NCBI GenBank assembly: GCA_050179115.1 | Contig: JBFXFL010000008.1 | Location: forward strand, 7,747-71,746 | DNA length: 64,000 nt | Direction of reading: 5' to 3' | Source: JAGPUQ01 sp050179115 | Lineage (GTDB): Bacteria; Pseudomonadota; Gammaproteobacteria; Pseudomonadales; Porticoccaceae | In this document: one piece after another, positions 16,691 through 25,455 of the stretch | How the letters are laid out: every line of letters begins with the position of its first letter | How positions within the stretch are numbered: the stretch's first letter is position 1 | Program-made: the position numbers and the translations under genes | The notes under the pieces: generated by a model | Database searches by the model: none | The model's input: the letters and a program-made list of their open reading frames with translations, nothing else | What the model was told of the DNA's origin: nothing

Positions 16691-18235
16691 ATGACCGAAG
16701 CAGCGTTGAGCCATGTGTTTGATTACCCCCCGCAAAGAACCAGGCGGGAGGTTGACTTCGAGACCGTCATCATCGGCGCCGGACTGTCGGGTATCGGTGC
16801 CGCCATTCGCCTGATCCGGGAAGGACTGGGGGATTTCATCATCCTCGAGAAAGGCATCGACGCCGGCGGTACCTGGCAGGACAACACCTACCCCGGTCTG
16901 ACCGTCGACATCCCCTCACTGAGTTATTCGTTTTCCTTCGAGCAGAACCCCTTCTGGTCAAGCCTGTACGCGCCCGGCCCGGAAATGAAAGCCTATGTGG
17001 ATCACTGCGTGACCAAATACGGTGTGCGCCCCCACATGCGCTACAACATGGAAGTGGCCGACGCCACCTACGACGAGCAGCGCAATGTCTGGGTAACCCG
17101 CACCAAGTCCGGCGAGACTTTCACCTCGCGTTACCTGGTGAGCGCAACCGGCTTCCTGACCATTCCGAAACTGCCCGTCATCGAGGGCATCGAGAAATTC
17201 AAGGGCAAGGTCATGCACACCGGTCGCTGGGATCACTCCTACGATCTCACCGGCAAGCGCGTGGGTTTCATCGGCACGGGCGCCACCGGCATTCAGGCCG
17301 TACCCGAGATCGCCGACAAGGTGAAATCCATCGACGTGTATCAGCGCACGGCGATCTGGCTGTTGCCGAAAAAGGAAATACCCTTCAGCCCGCGCTGGCA
17401 GGCGGCGTTCGCGAAGGTGCCCGGCCTGCAACGGCTGGCGCGGCTCATGGTCATCTTCTTTACCGACATCATCATGATCAACCTGCTGGTGTTCAACAAG
17501 TACTTCGGCTTTGTCGGCAAGAAGCTGGAGCGCATCTGCATCAATCACATCCGCAACCAGGTCAAGGATCCCGCGACCCAGGAAGCCCTGATTCCCACTT
17601 ACGATTTCGGCTGCAAGCGCCCGAGTTTCACCAGCAAGTTTTATCCGGTGTTCAACCGCGAGAACGCCTCCCTGGTCACCAACCCGATCGACCACATCAC
17701 CGAAAACGCCATTGTCACCAAGGACGGCACGGTGCGCGAGATCGATACCCTGATCTGCGCGACCGGCTTCGAGGTGTTCCAGAAAGGCAGCGTGCCCACT
17801 TACAAGCTGGTGGGCAAGAACGGTCTCGACATCAGCGATTTCTGGGAAGAAAACCGCTATCAGGCATTTGAAGGTTCAACGGTGCCGAATTTCCCCAACT
17901 TCTTCCTGATGTTTGGTCCTTACAGCGTCTGCACCGCCTCCTGGTTTGGCATGATCGACACCCAGTCCAAGCACTTGGTGCGCTGCCTGAAAGCGGCCAA
18001 GAAACGCCACGCGAACTACATCGAGATCAAGAAATCGGCCAATGACGCCAATTTCCAGAAAGTTCAGTCGCGCACCAAACTAACCATCTTCAAGGCCGGC
18101 AACTGCGCGACCTCGAACAGTTATTATTTCGACCGCCACGGCGACAGCCCGACCATTCGCCCGACCCTGGGCTTCGTGCACTGGCTCACCAGCCGGTTCT
18201 TCAGCATGAACAACTATATTTTCGATTCGAAATAG
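16691..18235 (+). CDS. Baeyer-Villiger-type FAD-dependent monooxygenase (short form)
   Basis: This second enzyme of 514 aa lacks the long N-terminal extension of its neighbour. It has the FAD motif IIGAGLSGIGAAIRL at about residues 26-40, GGTWQDNTYPGLTVD, the fingerprint FKGKVMHTGRW near residues 169-180, and the NADPH motif FIGTGATGIQA near 193. The ATG at 16691 has GAGG 6 bases upstream. It is clearly diverged from the first monooxygenase, so the pair is not a recent duplication. It may take part in oxidising ketones, steroids or other hydrophobic compounds; no degradative genes are adjacent to define a pathway. Confidence 0.88.
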   Translation: MTEAALSHVFDYPPQRTRREVDFETVIIGAGLSGIGAAIRLIREGLGDFIILEKGIDAGGTWQDNTYPGLTVDIPSLSYSFSFEQNPFWSSLYAPGPEMKAYVDHCVTKYGVRPHMRYNMEVADATYDEQRNVWVTRTKSGETFTSRYLVSATGFLTIPKLPVIEGIEKFKGKVMHTGRWDHSYDLTGKRVGFIGTGATGIQAVPEIADKVKSIDVYQRTAIWLLPKKEIPFSPRWQAAFAKVPGLQRLARLMVIFFTDIIMINLLVFNKYFGFVGKKLERICINHIRNQVKDPATQEALIPTYDFGCKRPSFTSKFYPVFNRENASLVTNPIDHITENAIVTKDGTVREIDTLICATGFEVFQKGSVPTYKLVGKNGLDISDFWEENRYQAFEGSTVPNFPNFFLMFGPYSVCTASWFGMIDTQSKHLVRCLKAAKKRHANYIEIKKSANDANFQKVQSRTKLTIFKAGNCATSNSYYFDRHGDSPTIRPTLGFVHWLTSRFFSMNNYIFDSK

Positions 18236-18252
18236 CAACGAAAGTCGATAAC

Positions 18253-18287
18253 GGCAGGGTCAACGCCACGAGGCGTTGGTCCTGTCG
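18253..18287 (+). terminator. Hairpin terminator candidate after the second monooxygenase
   Basis: CAACGCC and GGCGTTG form a perfect 7-base stem around the loop ACGA, extended by further imperfect pairing between GGCAGGGT and GTCCTGTC. It starts 18 bases after the stop codon. No strong T run follows. Confidence 0.5.
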
Positions 18288-18359
18288 CAGCAGACCTCGC
18301 ATGAGGCTGGCGACCGATTTCCGCTGCGCAACCGACAGCACTCGTGGTTTATCCCGGCA

Positions 18360-18629
18360 TCACCCTTTGAGCTGCTTGCTGACCCGCTCGTAACCAGCCT
18401 TGATTTCCTCGCCAAGCAACTTTGCGGCAGCGCCAATTTCACGACTCGCCTCGGTGCCCTCCTTTTCCGCGCGCTGGAGCTTCCGATTGAGTTGCTCCCA
18501 CTTCCTTTCCATCGCCTCCCACTCATCCTGCAGGTCTAATTTGAGAAGATGGGACTTGACGCGCAACTCGTCCCGCTGAACCTTGAGTCGGCTCATCAAC
18601 TGCTTCAATTCGTCTTGCATGGCGCTCAT
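18360..18629 (-). CDS. Small coiled-coil protein of unknown function (89 aa)
   Basis: The protein is almost wholly helical and charged, with heptad-like spacing from LKQLMSRLKVQ through WEAMERKWEQLNRKLQRAEKE, so it is probably a coiled coil without a signal peptide or membrane segment. I do not recognise a named family. It starts at the ATG at 18629, with GGAG upstream (gaggagccggcaATG). It follows ung on the same strand after about 95 bases and is convergent with the second monooxygenase. Confidence 0.7.
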   Translation of the reverse strand: MSAMQDELKQLMSRLKVQRDELRVKSHLLKLDLQDEWEAMERKWEQLNRKLQRAEKEGTEASREIGAAAKLLGEEIKAGYERVSKQLKG

Positions 18630-18723
18630 TGCCGGCTCCTCCGTAACACGTAAAACCGAACATCACATCCCGGTCTGTGGTTGACGCGAACCACCGGGAT
18701 TATATTGCCACAAACCCGGCCCT

Positions 18724-19419
18724 TCAGGCGGGGGGCAGGCGCCAGTCGATCGGCGGCTGACCGTGCTCCACCAACCAGGCGTTGGCACGGGAAAATGGCC
18801 GACTGCCGAAAAATCCTCGGTGGGCGGACAGCGGCGAGGGATGCGGTGACTGGATCACCAGATGCTTGCGGGTGTCGATAAATGCGCCCTTGCGCTGGGC
18901 GTGACTGCCCCAGAGGATAAAGACGATCCCTTCGCGGTGGGCATTGAGCGCCGCGATGGTCTTGTCCGTGAAAGTCTCCCAGCCACTTTTCTGATGGGAA
19001 GCGGCGCGGCCGCGCTCGACCGTAAGCGTGGTGTTCAGCAGCAGCACACCCTGCTCGGCCCAATGCGTCAGGCAGCCGTGGTTGGCCGGCGGGATGCCCA
19101 GGTCGCTTTCCAGTTCGCGGTAGATATTGGCCAGCGACGGCGGGATCGCCACCCCGGGCAGTACCGAGAAACACAGGCCGTGGGCCTGGCCCGGGCCGTG
19201 GTAGGGATCCTGCCCCAAAATCACCACCTTGACGGCTTCGAAGGGCGTGGTGTCGTAAGCCGCGAACCAGTTATCGGCGGCGGGATAGATGACCTTGCCG
19301 GCGCGCTTTTCGGCCAGCAAAAAAGCGCGCAGTTCCTGCATGTAAGGCTGCTCAAACTCCGGCTCCAGCCAGCGCAGCCAGGACGGGTGCAGCTTGATCG
19401 CACGCGTCGCGTCCGCCAT
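18724..19419 (-). CDS. ung: Uracil-DNA glycosylase (family 1)
   Basis: Ung (231 aa) removes uracil from DNA to begin base excision repair. The catalytic motif GQDPYHGPGQAHGLCFSV with its Asp and the C-terminal HPSPLSAHRGFFG with its His are intact, as is VLLLNTTLTVE. Length is normal. It begins 5 bases after lysS ends and is probably the third gene of a prfB-lysS-ung unit. Confidence 0.97.
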   Translation of the reverse strand: MADATRAIKLHPSWLRWLEPEFEQPYMQELRAFLLAEKRAGKVIYPAADNWFAAYDTTPFEAVKVVILGQDPYHGPGQAHGLCFSVLPGVAIPPSLANIYRELESDLGIPPANHGCLTHWAEQGVLLLNTTLTVERGRAASHQKSGWETFTDKTIAALNAHREGIVFILWGSHAQRKGAFIDTRKHLVIQSPHPSPLSAHRGFFGSRPFSRANAWLVEHGQPPIDWRLPPA

Positions 19420-19424
19420 CCAGT

Positions 19425-20915
19425 TCAGCCTTCGCGCTCCGGGCGCATATGGGGGAACAGCAAGACATCGCGGATCGACGCCGAGTCCGTGAGCAGCATT
19501 ACCAGACGATCGATACCGATACCTTCGCCGGCGGTGGGCGGCAGACCGTATTCCAGAGCGCGGATATAGTCGGCATCGAAGTGCATGGCTTCGGCATCGC
19601 CGGCGTCCTTCTCCTGCACCTGGGCGAGAAAGCGCTCGGCCTGATCCTCGGAATCGTTGAGCTCGGAAAACCCGTTGGCCAGCTCGCGTCCACCGACAAA
19701 GAACTCGAAGCGATCGGTGACGAACGGATTGTCATCGTTGCGCCGCGCCAGGGGTGACACTTCGGTGGGATATTCGGTAATGAATGTCGGCTGCTCCAGT
19801 CGCGCCTCGACGGTTTTCTCGAAAATCTCGATCTGCACCTTGCCCAGCCCCCACGAATCCTTGAGGGGAATACCGAGCCGGCCCGCGAGTGCGCGCGCGT
19901 CGGCAAGCTCGGCGAGATCCGCCGCGCCGATTTCCGGATTCAGACGCAGAATGGACTCCACCACCGTCATGCGCGCAAACGGCTGGGCGAAATCGTAATC
20001 CGTGCCCTGATAGCTCACCGTCGTGGTGCCGAGCACCGCCATGCACAGCTTGCGCAACATGTCCTCGGTAAGATCCATCAGGTCGCGGTAATCGGCGTAG
20101 GCCTGGTAGAACTCCAGCATGGTGAATTCGGGGTTGTGGCGGGTGGAGAGTCCTTCATTGCGAAAACTGCGGTTGATTTCGTAGACCTTTTCGAACCCAC
20201 CCACCACCAGCCGCTTGAGATAGAGTTCCGGCGCGACGCGCAGGAACATCTCCTGTTCCAGCGTGTTGTGATAGGTCACGAACGGCCGCGCGGTGGCGCC
20301 GCCCGGGATCACCTGCATCATCGGTGTCTCGACCTCCATGAAACCCCGCTGATTGAGATACTGGCGGACAAACTCGATGATCTTCGAGCGCCGCTGAAAC
20401 ACCCGGCGCGATTCCTCGTTGATGATGAGATCCACATAACGCTGGCGGTAGCGCTGCTCGCGGTCGGCGAGGCCGTGATATTTCTCCGGCAAGGGTCGCA
20501 GCGCCTTGGTGAGCAGCTCGTACTCTTCCAGCATCACATAGAGATCGCCGCGCCCGGATTTGTGCAGGGTGCCGCGCGCGCCCACCAGATCGCCGATATC
20601 CCAGTGTCCCCAGCGCTCCGCGATATCGGCCTGGACGCTCTTGTCGGCGTACAACTGGATGCGCCCGGACATGTCCTGCAACACCATGAAGGGCCCGCGC
20701 CTGGCCATGATGCGCCCCGCCACACTGACCTTGTGACCCAGCGCTTCCAGTTCTTCCTTGGTGCGCGTACCGAAATCTTCTTCAAGTTTCAGCGCGAGAT
20801 CGTCGCGCCGGAACCCGTTGGGAAATGCCTGTCCGCGCTCACGCAGCGCGGCGAGCCGGGCGCGGCGCTCGGCGATGAGTTTGTTCTCGTCAGTGCTGTC
20901 GCTGGAATCGGTCAT
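19425..20915 (-). CDS. lysS: Lysyl-tRNA synthetase (class II)
   Basis: LysRS (496 aa) charges tRNA-Lys. The N-terminal OB-fold anticodon domain includes VSVAGRIMARR. The class II motifs are present: motif 1 around FMEVETPMMQ, motif 2 FRNEGLSTRHNPEFTMLEFY, and motif 3 GLPPTAGEGIGIDRLVML near the C-terminus. The ATG at 20915 gives MTDSSDSTDENKLIAERR, a typical start; the longer open frame overlaps prfB. It is 34 bases downstream of prfB, as in E. coli. Confidence 0.97.
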   Translation of the reverse strand: MTDSSDSTDENKLIAERRARLAALRERGQAFPNGFRRDDLALKLEEDFGTRTKEELEALGHKVSVAGRIMARRGPFMVLQDMSGRIQLYADKSVQADIAERWGHWDIGDLVGARGTLHKSGRGDLYVMLEEYELLTKALRPLPEKYHGLADREQRYRQRYVDLIINEESRRVFQRRSKIIEFVRQYLNQRGFMEVETPMMQVIPGGATARPFVTYHNTLEQEMFLRVAPELYLKRLVVGGFEKVYEINRSFRNEGLSTRHNPEFTMLEFYQAYADYRDLMDLTEDMLRKLCMAVLGTTTVSYQGTDYDFAQPFARMTVVESILRLNPEIGAADLAELADARALAGRLGIPLKDSWGLGKVQIEIFEKTVEARLEQPTFITEYPTEVSPLARRNDDNPFVTDRFEFFVGGRELANGFSELNDSEDQAERFLAQVQEKDAGDAEAMHFDADYIRALEYGLPPTAGEGIGIDRLVMLLTDSASIRDVLLFPHMRPEREG

Positions 20916-20949
20916 TGTCACTCGGTTGGCTGCGGCGCCGGGCGCCGGG

Positions 20950-22048
20950 TCAGAGGCCGGCCTTGAGGCTGGCTTCGATAAAGGGGTCGAGGCCACCGTC
21001 CAGCACCCCCTGGGTGTTGCGGGTCTCGATACCGGTACGCAGATCCTTGATGCGGGCGTCGTCGAGCACATAGGAGCGAATCTGGCTGCCCCAGCCGATA
21101 TCGGACTTGCTGTCCTCCACCGCCTGCTGGCTCTCCTTGCGCTTTTGTATTTCCAGCTCGTAGAGTTTCGCCCGCAGCATCTTCCACGCCTTGTCCCGGT
21201 TCTGGTGCTGGGAGCGCTCGCTCTGGCACTGCACCACCACGCCGGTGGGCAGGTGGGTCAGCCGCACGGCGGAGTCGGTCTTGTTGACGTGCTGGCCGCC
21301 GGCGCCGCTGGCGCGATAGGTGTCCTCGCGCAGATCGGATTTATTGATCTCGATCTCGATGTTGTCATCCACCTCGGGCGAAACGAACACGGCGGCGAAC
21401 GAAGTATGGCGGCGATTGCCGGCGTCGAACGGGGACTTGCGCACCAGCCGGTGGACTCCGGTCTCGGTGCGCAGCCAGCCGAACGCGTAATCGCCCTGCA
21501 CATGAACGGTGGCGCTTTTGATGCCGGCAACTTCACCAGCGGACGCTTCCACCAGTTCGGTTTTGAAGCCCTTGCGGTCGGCCCAGCGCAGATACATGCG
21601 CAACAGCATCTCGGCCCAGTCCTGGGCCTCGGTACCGCCGGAGCCGGCCTGAATATCCAGATAGGCGCTGTTGGGATCCGTTTCACCCGAGAACATGCGC
21701 CGGAATTCGAGATCGGCAAGCCGCGCCTCGAGTTGCGCCACATCCTGCTCGATGGTCGCGACCGTCTCGGTGTCGTCCTCTTCGGCGGCCAGTTCGATCA
21801 GTTCGCGGGCGTCGGCGATGCCGGCATCCAGGGTTTCGATGGTCTCGACCACCGCTTGCAGCGCGGCGCGCTCGCGGCCCAGGCCCTGGGCGCGCTCGGG
21901 ATTGTTCCATACCCCCGCGTCGGCGAGCTCCAGTTCTACCTCGGTCAGCCGCTCTTTCTTTTCGGCATAGTCAAAGGTACCCCCTGAGCACGTCGGTACG
22001 CGCCTCGAGATCGTCCAGGGCGGTGCGGATGGGATTGATTTCGAGCAT
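20950..22048 (-). CDS. prfB: Peptide chain release factor 2 (programmed +1 frameshift)
   Basis: RF2 recognises UGA and UAA and triggers peptide release. The full gene begins at the ATG at 22048 (MLEINPIRTALDDLEARTDV), reads 25 codons to an in-frame TGA, and continues in the +1 frame. After the one-base shift the product is 365 aa, exactly the E. coli length. The codon-recognition motif SPF occurs in SPFDAGNRRHTSF and the peptidyl-transferase motif in GAGGQHVNKTDSAVR. An uncorrected gene call would start at 21852 and miss about 65 residues. Confidence 0.97.
21970..21985 (-). promoter_or_regulatory. RF2 autoregulatory +1 frameshift site
   Basis: Reading the minus strand, AGGGGG (21985-21980) is followed by TAC, the slippery CTT (21976-21974), the stop TGA and then C. 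The internal ribosome-binding-site-like AGGGGG at 3 bases from CTT and the poor-context TGAC are the known elements. Low RF2 lets the ribosome slip and make more RF2. Confidence 0.95.
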
Positions 22049-22150
22049 CGGGCGGAGGGTCCGGAAAAGGGCGCATAGTCTAGCAGCTTGTCGAAAAACC
22101 GCAGCGGCAGTTCGCTGCGCCGCGCGAAGTGACCAACGCGGCGGCCGGCG

Positions 22151-23002
22151 CTACTTGAAACTACCCAGCAAGGTTTTGATCGATGCCGGAAGGTCGCCCG
22201 GGATCAACACCAGCTTGCTGTTCTGGGACGTAGCCATCTGCTGGAGCGCGGTGACGTAGCGCTCACCCAGCAGATAGAGCACCGGCAGTTCCTTGTCGCC
22301 CACCGCCTCATTGACCAGCCGCAACGCCGACTTGGTGCCCTCGGCCAGCACCACTGTGGCTTCGGCGTCGCGGCGCGAGGCCTCCAGCCGCCCTTCCGCT
22401 TCCAGAATCGCGGCGTGCTTCTGGCCATCGGCGCGGGTCACGGTGGCGCGTCGATGGCGCTCAGCGGAGGCCTGGGCCTCCATCGCCTGCTGCATGGTCT
22501 CGGACGGCTTGATGTCCTGGATCTCGACGTTTTTCAGGGTGATGCCCCAATCGGCGATATCGTCGGAAATGCCCGCCTTGAGCTTGGCCTTGATCTGATC
22601 CCGCGACGACAATGCATCGTCGAGCGCCATCTCGCCGATGATGGCGCGCAGCGAGGTCTGCACCAGATTGCGGATCGCAATTTCGTAATCCTCTACACCG
22701 TAGACGGCTTTTTCCGGCGACAGAATGTTGATGTAGGCCACCGCGTTGGCAATGATCACGGCGTTGTCGCGCGTGATGACTTCCTGGGAAGGAATATCGA
22801 GCACGATGTCCTTGGTAGTCACCTTGTAGGCCACGGTGTCGATATAGGGGATGATGAATTGCAGGCCGGGTGAGAGCGTGCTGTTGTACTTGCCGAGCCG
22901 CTGCACCACCCATTTACTGCCCTGCGGCACCTGCCGAACACCCTTGAAAAAGGTAACCGCGACGGCAATCAGCAGGGCGAGCATGATCCAGGTACTTTCC
23001 AT
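22151..23002 (-). CDS. SPFH/band-7 (stomatin-like, QmcA-type) membrane protein
   Basis: This 283-aa protein has an N-terminal membrane segment (TWIMLALLIAVAVTFF) and an SPFH domain beginning near PQGSKWVVQRLGKYN and including the SLRAIIGEMALDD region. A helical Ala/Glu-rich part (EAQASAERHRRATVTRADGQ) precedes the C-terminus. Such proteins oligomerise at the inner membrane and organise lipid or protease complexes. It lies about 70 bases after an NfeD gene on the same strand, the partner that usually accompanies it. Confidence 0.9.
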   Translation of the reverse strand: MESTWIMLALLIAVAVTFFKGVRQVPQGSKWVVQRLGKYNSTLSPGLQFIIPYIDTVAYKVTTKDIVLDIPSQEVITRDNAVIIANAVAYINILSPEKAVYGVEDYEIAIRNLVQTSLRAIIGEMALDDALSSRDQIKAKLKAGISDDIADWGITLKNVEIQDIKPSETMQQAMEAQASAERHRRATVTRADGQKHAAILEAEGRLEASRRDAEATVVLAEGTKSALRLVNEAVGDKELPVLYLLGERYVTALQQMATSQNSKLVLIPGDLPASIKTLLGSFK

Positions 23003-23072
23003 GACGAGACTCCTTCTTGAGCGGTGAAGATTTCAGTTGTGGAATACGTTGCCCACGGCCCAGCTGCCGGAA

Positions 23073-23528
23073 TCAGCGCGTTCTGGCAACGATCAGGGTA
23101 TTGCCGGAAAACTCCCGGATCAGGACGCGATCCCCCAGTGCGACCGGTTCCTCGCAGATGAACTCCCATTCGTCGCTGCCCAGCACCGGGACACTGAACC
23201 GCGCCATGCCGCGACCGCCATCCACCGGCACCTTGATCACCTGTCCGGATTCGCCGATCAGCGCCTCGCGGGCCACGCCGGCTGCGGTTTTATCCAGCAT
23301 GCGTGGCTTGATGCACCGAAACCATATCACCGCCATCGCGCTCGAAGCGAGCAACCAGATCAGTAACAGAGCCGCAACGGGCAGCGCCGGGAACAGCCAC
23401 TGACAGAGCCCCACAATCACCGCTCCGATGCCGAACCAGAGCACGACGAAACTGGGCAGGAAAATCTCCAGCACCATCAGGGCAACGCCAAACACCAGCC
23501 AGTGCCAATAAACCATCTGCGACAACAT
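23073..23528 (-). CDS. NfeD-family membrane protein (short form)
   Basis: The 151-aa protein has about three to four hydrophobic segments in the first 95 residues and a C-terminal OB-fold-like domain (LIGESGQVIKVPVDGGRG ... VLIREFSGNTLIV). It has no protease domain, so it is the short NfeD form. It probably works with the neighbouring SPFH protein. The pair is a common two-gene unit. Confidence 0.9.
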   Translation of the reverse strand: MLSQMVYWHWLVFGVALMVLEIFLPSFVVLWFGIGAVIVGLCQWLFPALPVAALLLIWLLASSAMAVIWFRCIKPRMLDKTAAGVAREALIGESGQVIKVPVDGGRGMARFSVPVLGSDEWEFICEEPVALGDRVLIREFSGNTLIVARTR

Positions 23529-23552
23529 GGGTTAACTCTTCCTGTGATGTAA

Positions 23553-25295
23553 CTATTTCAACGTCATCTGCTGGCGCATTTCCATGCCGCGCTCGGTGAC
23601 GATGACATCGACAGATACCCGATCGATACCCGCCGAAAGATTGTTCACCGCCGCCCGCATCGGGGCCATCGCTTTATCCACATCGGGGCCAGGAACGCTC
23701 CCGGGGTGGGCGGCGGCCTCCGCGGCGCGCGCCATCGCACTCAAGGAGCCTGTCATCCCGTCGAGCTTGCGCATCAGCAAACTGTAGATTGCGCCATCGT
23801 AGCCGATGTACAACAGCGGTGTCGGTGCGGAGGCCTTGGCCGTCAGCTGTTCCACTACCGACTGCTTCGCGTTCGCGCCGATCGCGATGCCGATCCCGCC
23901 CTCGCGCACGGCGATAAACGCGGAGCGGGAATTCGCGGACAAGATACCGCCGGCCAGCGGCCCGAGGTCGATCGGCTGCGCCTCGGCGGTGGGACTCAGG
24001 TTCACGGCGGCGAGCTGGGGCACGAAGCCCTGCGCCATGCCGATCAACCCGGCGGGATTGGGCGAGGCGATGACCAGCGTGGCGTCGATGGCTGCGGGTT
24101 TATCTCCGCTCCACTTCAGATCGGTGAGGGCCACGCGGGCGCCACTGAACCAGCCGGCGGCCATGTAGAGCCCGGCGATCTGCTGGGCAAAGGCGCCGGA
24201 GCCGGTGTTCAGCGCCGCGAACCATTCGCACTGATAGGGTGTCGCGTTGATGGCCGTCGCGCGCGCTTGCAGAAATTCCGCCAGCTTGTCGAGCTTCGCA
24301 CCAAAGCCGAAATCCATGCCTTTGCCATCCCCGGCGCCGCCCAGACCCGGCACGGGCGCGGGAATCGGCAGCAGACCCTGAAGCAGATCCGGGCGCAGTT
24401 CGACGACGGAGGTCATCGTCATGGCGTTCGCCTCAAGCTTGTCATAGCCACCGACGACCCGCGGCACGGCGTCGGCAAAACCGGCCAGTTCACGGCGACA
24501 GGCGGGCGACAGCGCTTTGCCCCGTGCGGCAAGCAGACTGGCGAACCCGGCATCCCTGCCCTCTCCGACCACCAGCGCGCCGGCGAGACGCTTGTTGTCG
24601 ATCAGAAAGGTACCGTGCGGCCCGAAACCATAGTCGCGGTTGAGCTGGGCCAGCTCGCCGCTTTCAAGCAGACTGTGTGCCGGGCGCTGTAGCCCGAACT
24701 GCTCGGCCAGCGGCGGTCCCTTGGCGCCGGCGTCCAGCGTCGCCACCAGATGCTTGTCCAGAATGGCGACGACGAGCGCCGGCATCCCGGCTTGCAGTTC
24801 CACACGCCAGTATTGGTGGCCGTCGATCTCCGCCACCGGCAAGGGGCCGCCGCGCTGTTTCTCGAGATCGGCAATGAACGCGCGGAAAGCGTCGGGATCC
24901 GCCAGTTCGATACGCAGCACCGGCAGCAGATTCACACCGTAGAAAGCGGCCAGGGCATCGCGGTGAATGCCCATTTTCTCGATACCCTCGATGCTCAACC
25001 GGCCCTCGGCCAGCGCCATCAGCGCGAGCAGCTTTTCCGCGTTCGCGTCCGGATGACCGGCCAGCTCCGCGCGCAGAGCCGCCACACTTTCGCCGAGCGC
25101 CGCATTCAGCGGCTCGAACCGATCAAACCAGGCCCGGGAAACCGCATCGGGAAGCGGCTTTATATTCGCAAAGACATAAGGGGTATCGGCAGGTACAAAG
25201 GCGAGCGGCGTGTCTTTGTCCTGGCGACCACAGCTGGTCAGGGCGAACCCCGCTGCCAGCGTCAGCGACAACAGGATGTTTCGGGAAATCTTCAT
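23553..25295 (-). CDS. Large lipoprotein of unknown function (DUF3352-like)
   Basis: The 580-aa protein starts at the ATG at 25295 with AGGAG upstream and has a lipoprotein signal ending in LTSC (Cys22). The mature part opens with LAFVPADTPYVFANIKPLPD, a pattern I associate with DUF3352-type proteins, which are of unknown function; the assignment is tentative. No enzyme motif is visible. Ala- and Gly-rich repeats of short beta segments (FIAVREGGIGIAIGANAK) suggest an extracytoplasmic fold. It is 24 bases upstream of nfeD, so it may be co-transcribed with the NfeD/SPFH pair. Confidence 0.8.
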   Translation of the reverse strand: MKISRNILLSLTLAAGFALTSCGRQDKDTPLAFVPADTPYVFANIKPLPDAVSRAWFDRFEPLNAALGESVAALRAELAGHPDANAEKLLALMALAEGRLSIEGIEKMGIHRDALAAFYGVNLLPVLRIELADPDAFRAFIADLEKQRGGPLPVAEIDGHQYWRVELQAGMPALVVAILDKHLVATLDAGAKGPPLAEQFGLQRPAHSLLESGELAQLNRDYGFGPHGTFLIDNKRLAGALVVGEGRDAGFASLLAARGKALSPACRRELAGFADAVPRVVGGYDKLEANAMTMTSVVELRPDLLQGLLPIPAPVPGLGGAGDGKGMDFGFGAKLDKLAEFLQARATAINATPYQCEWFAALNTGSGAFAQQIAGLYMAAGWFSGARVALTDLKWSGDKPAAIDATLVIASPNPAGLIGMAQGFVPQLAAVNLSPTAEAQPIDLGPLAGGILSANSRSAFIAVREGGIGIAIGANAKQSVVEQLTAKASAPTPLLYIGYDGAIYSLLMRKLDGMTGSLSAMARAAEAAAHPGSVPGPDVDKAMAPMRAAVNNLSAGIDRVSVDVIVTERGMEMRQQMTLK

Positions 25296-25455
25296 CTGCG
25301 GCTCCTTGTATTCGGCGTACTTCCACATACCGCGCGGGCCACCCGGACCGGCGCGACCCCCGGCGCCCGCCGTGACGCGGGCGGCGCTGGCCGGGAATCC
25401 TATCATCGGGGCAGCCGGATTGCCGGGTTCATTGGTAAGCGCGACGGCCAATGCG

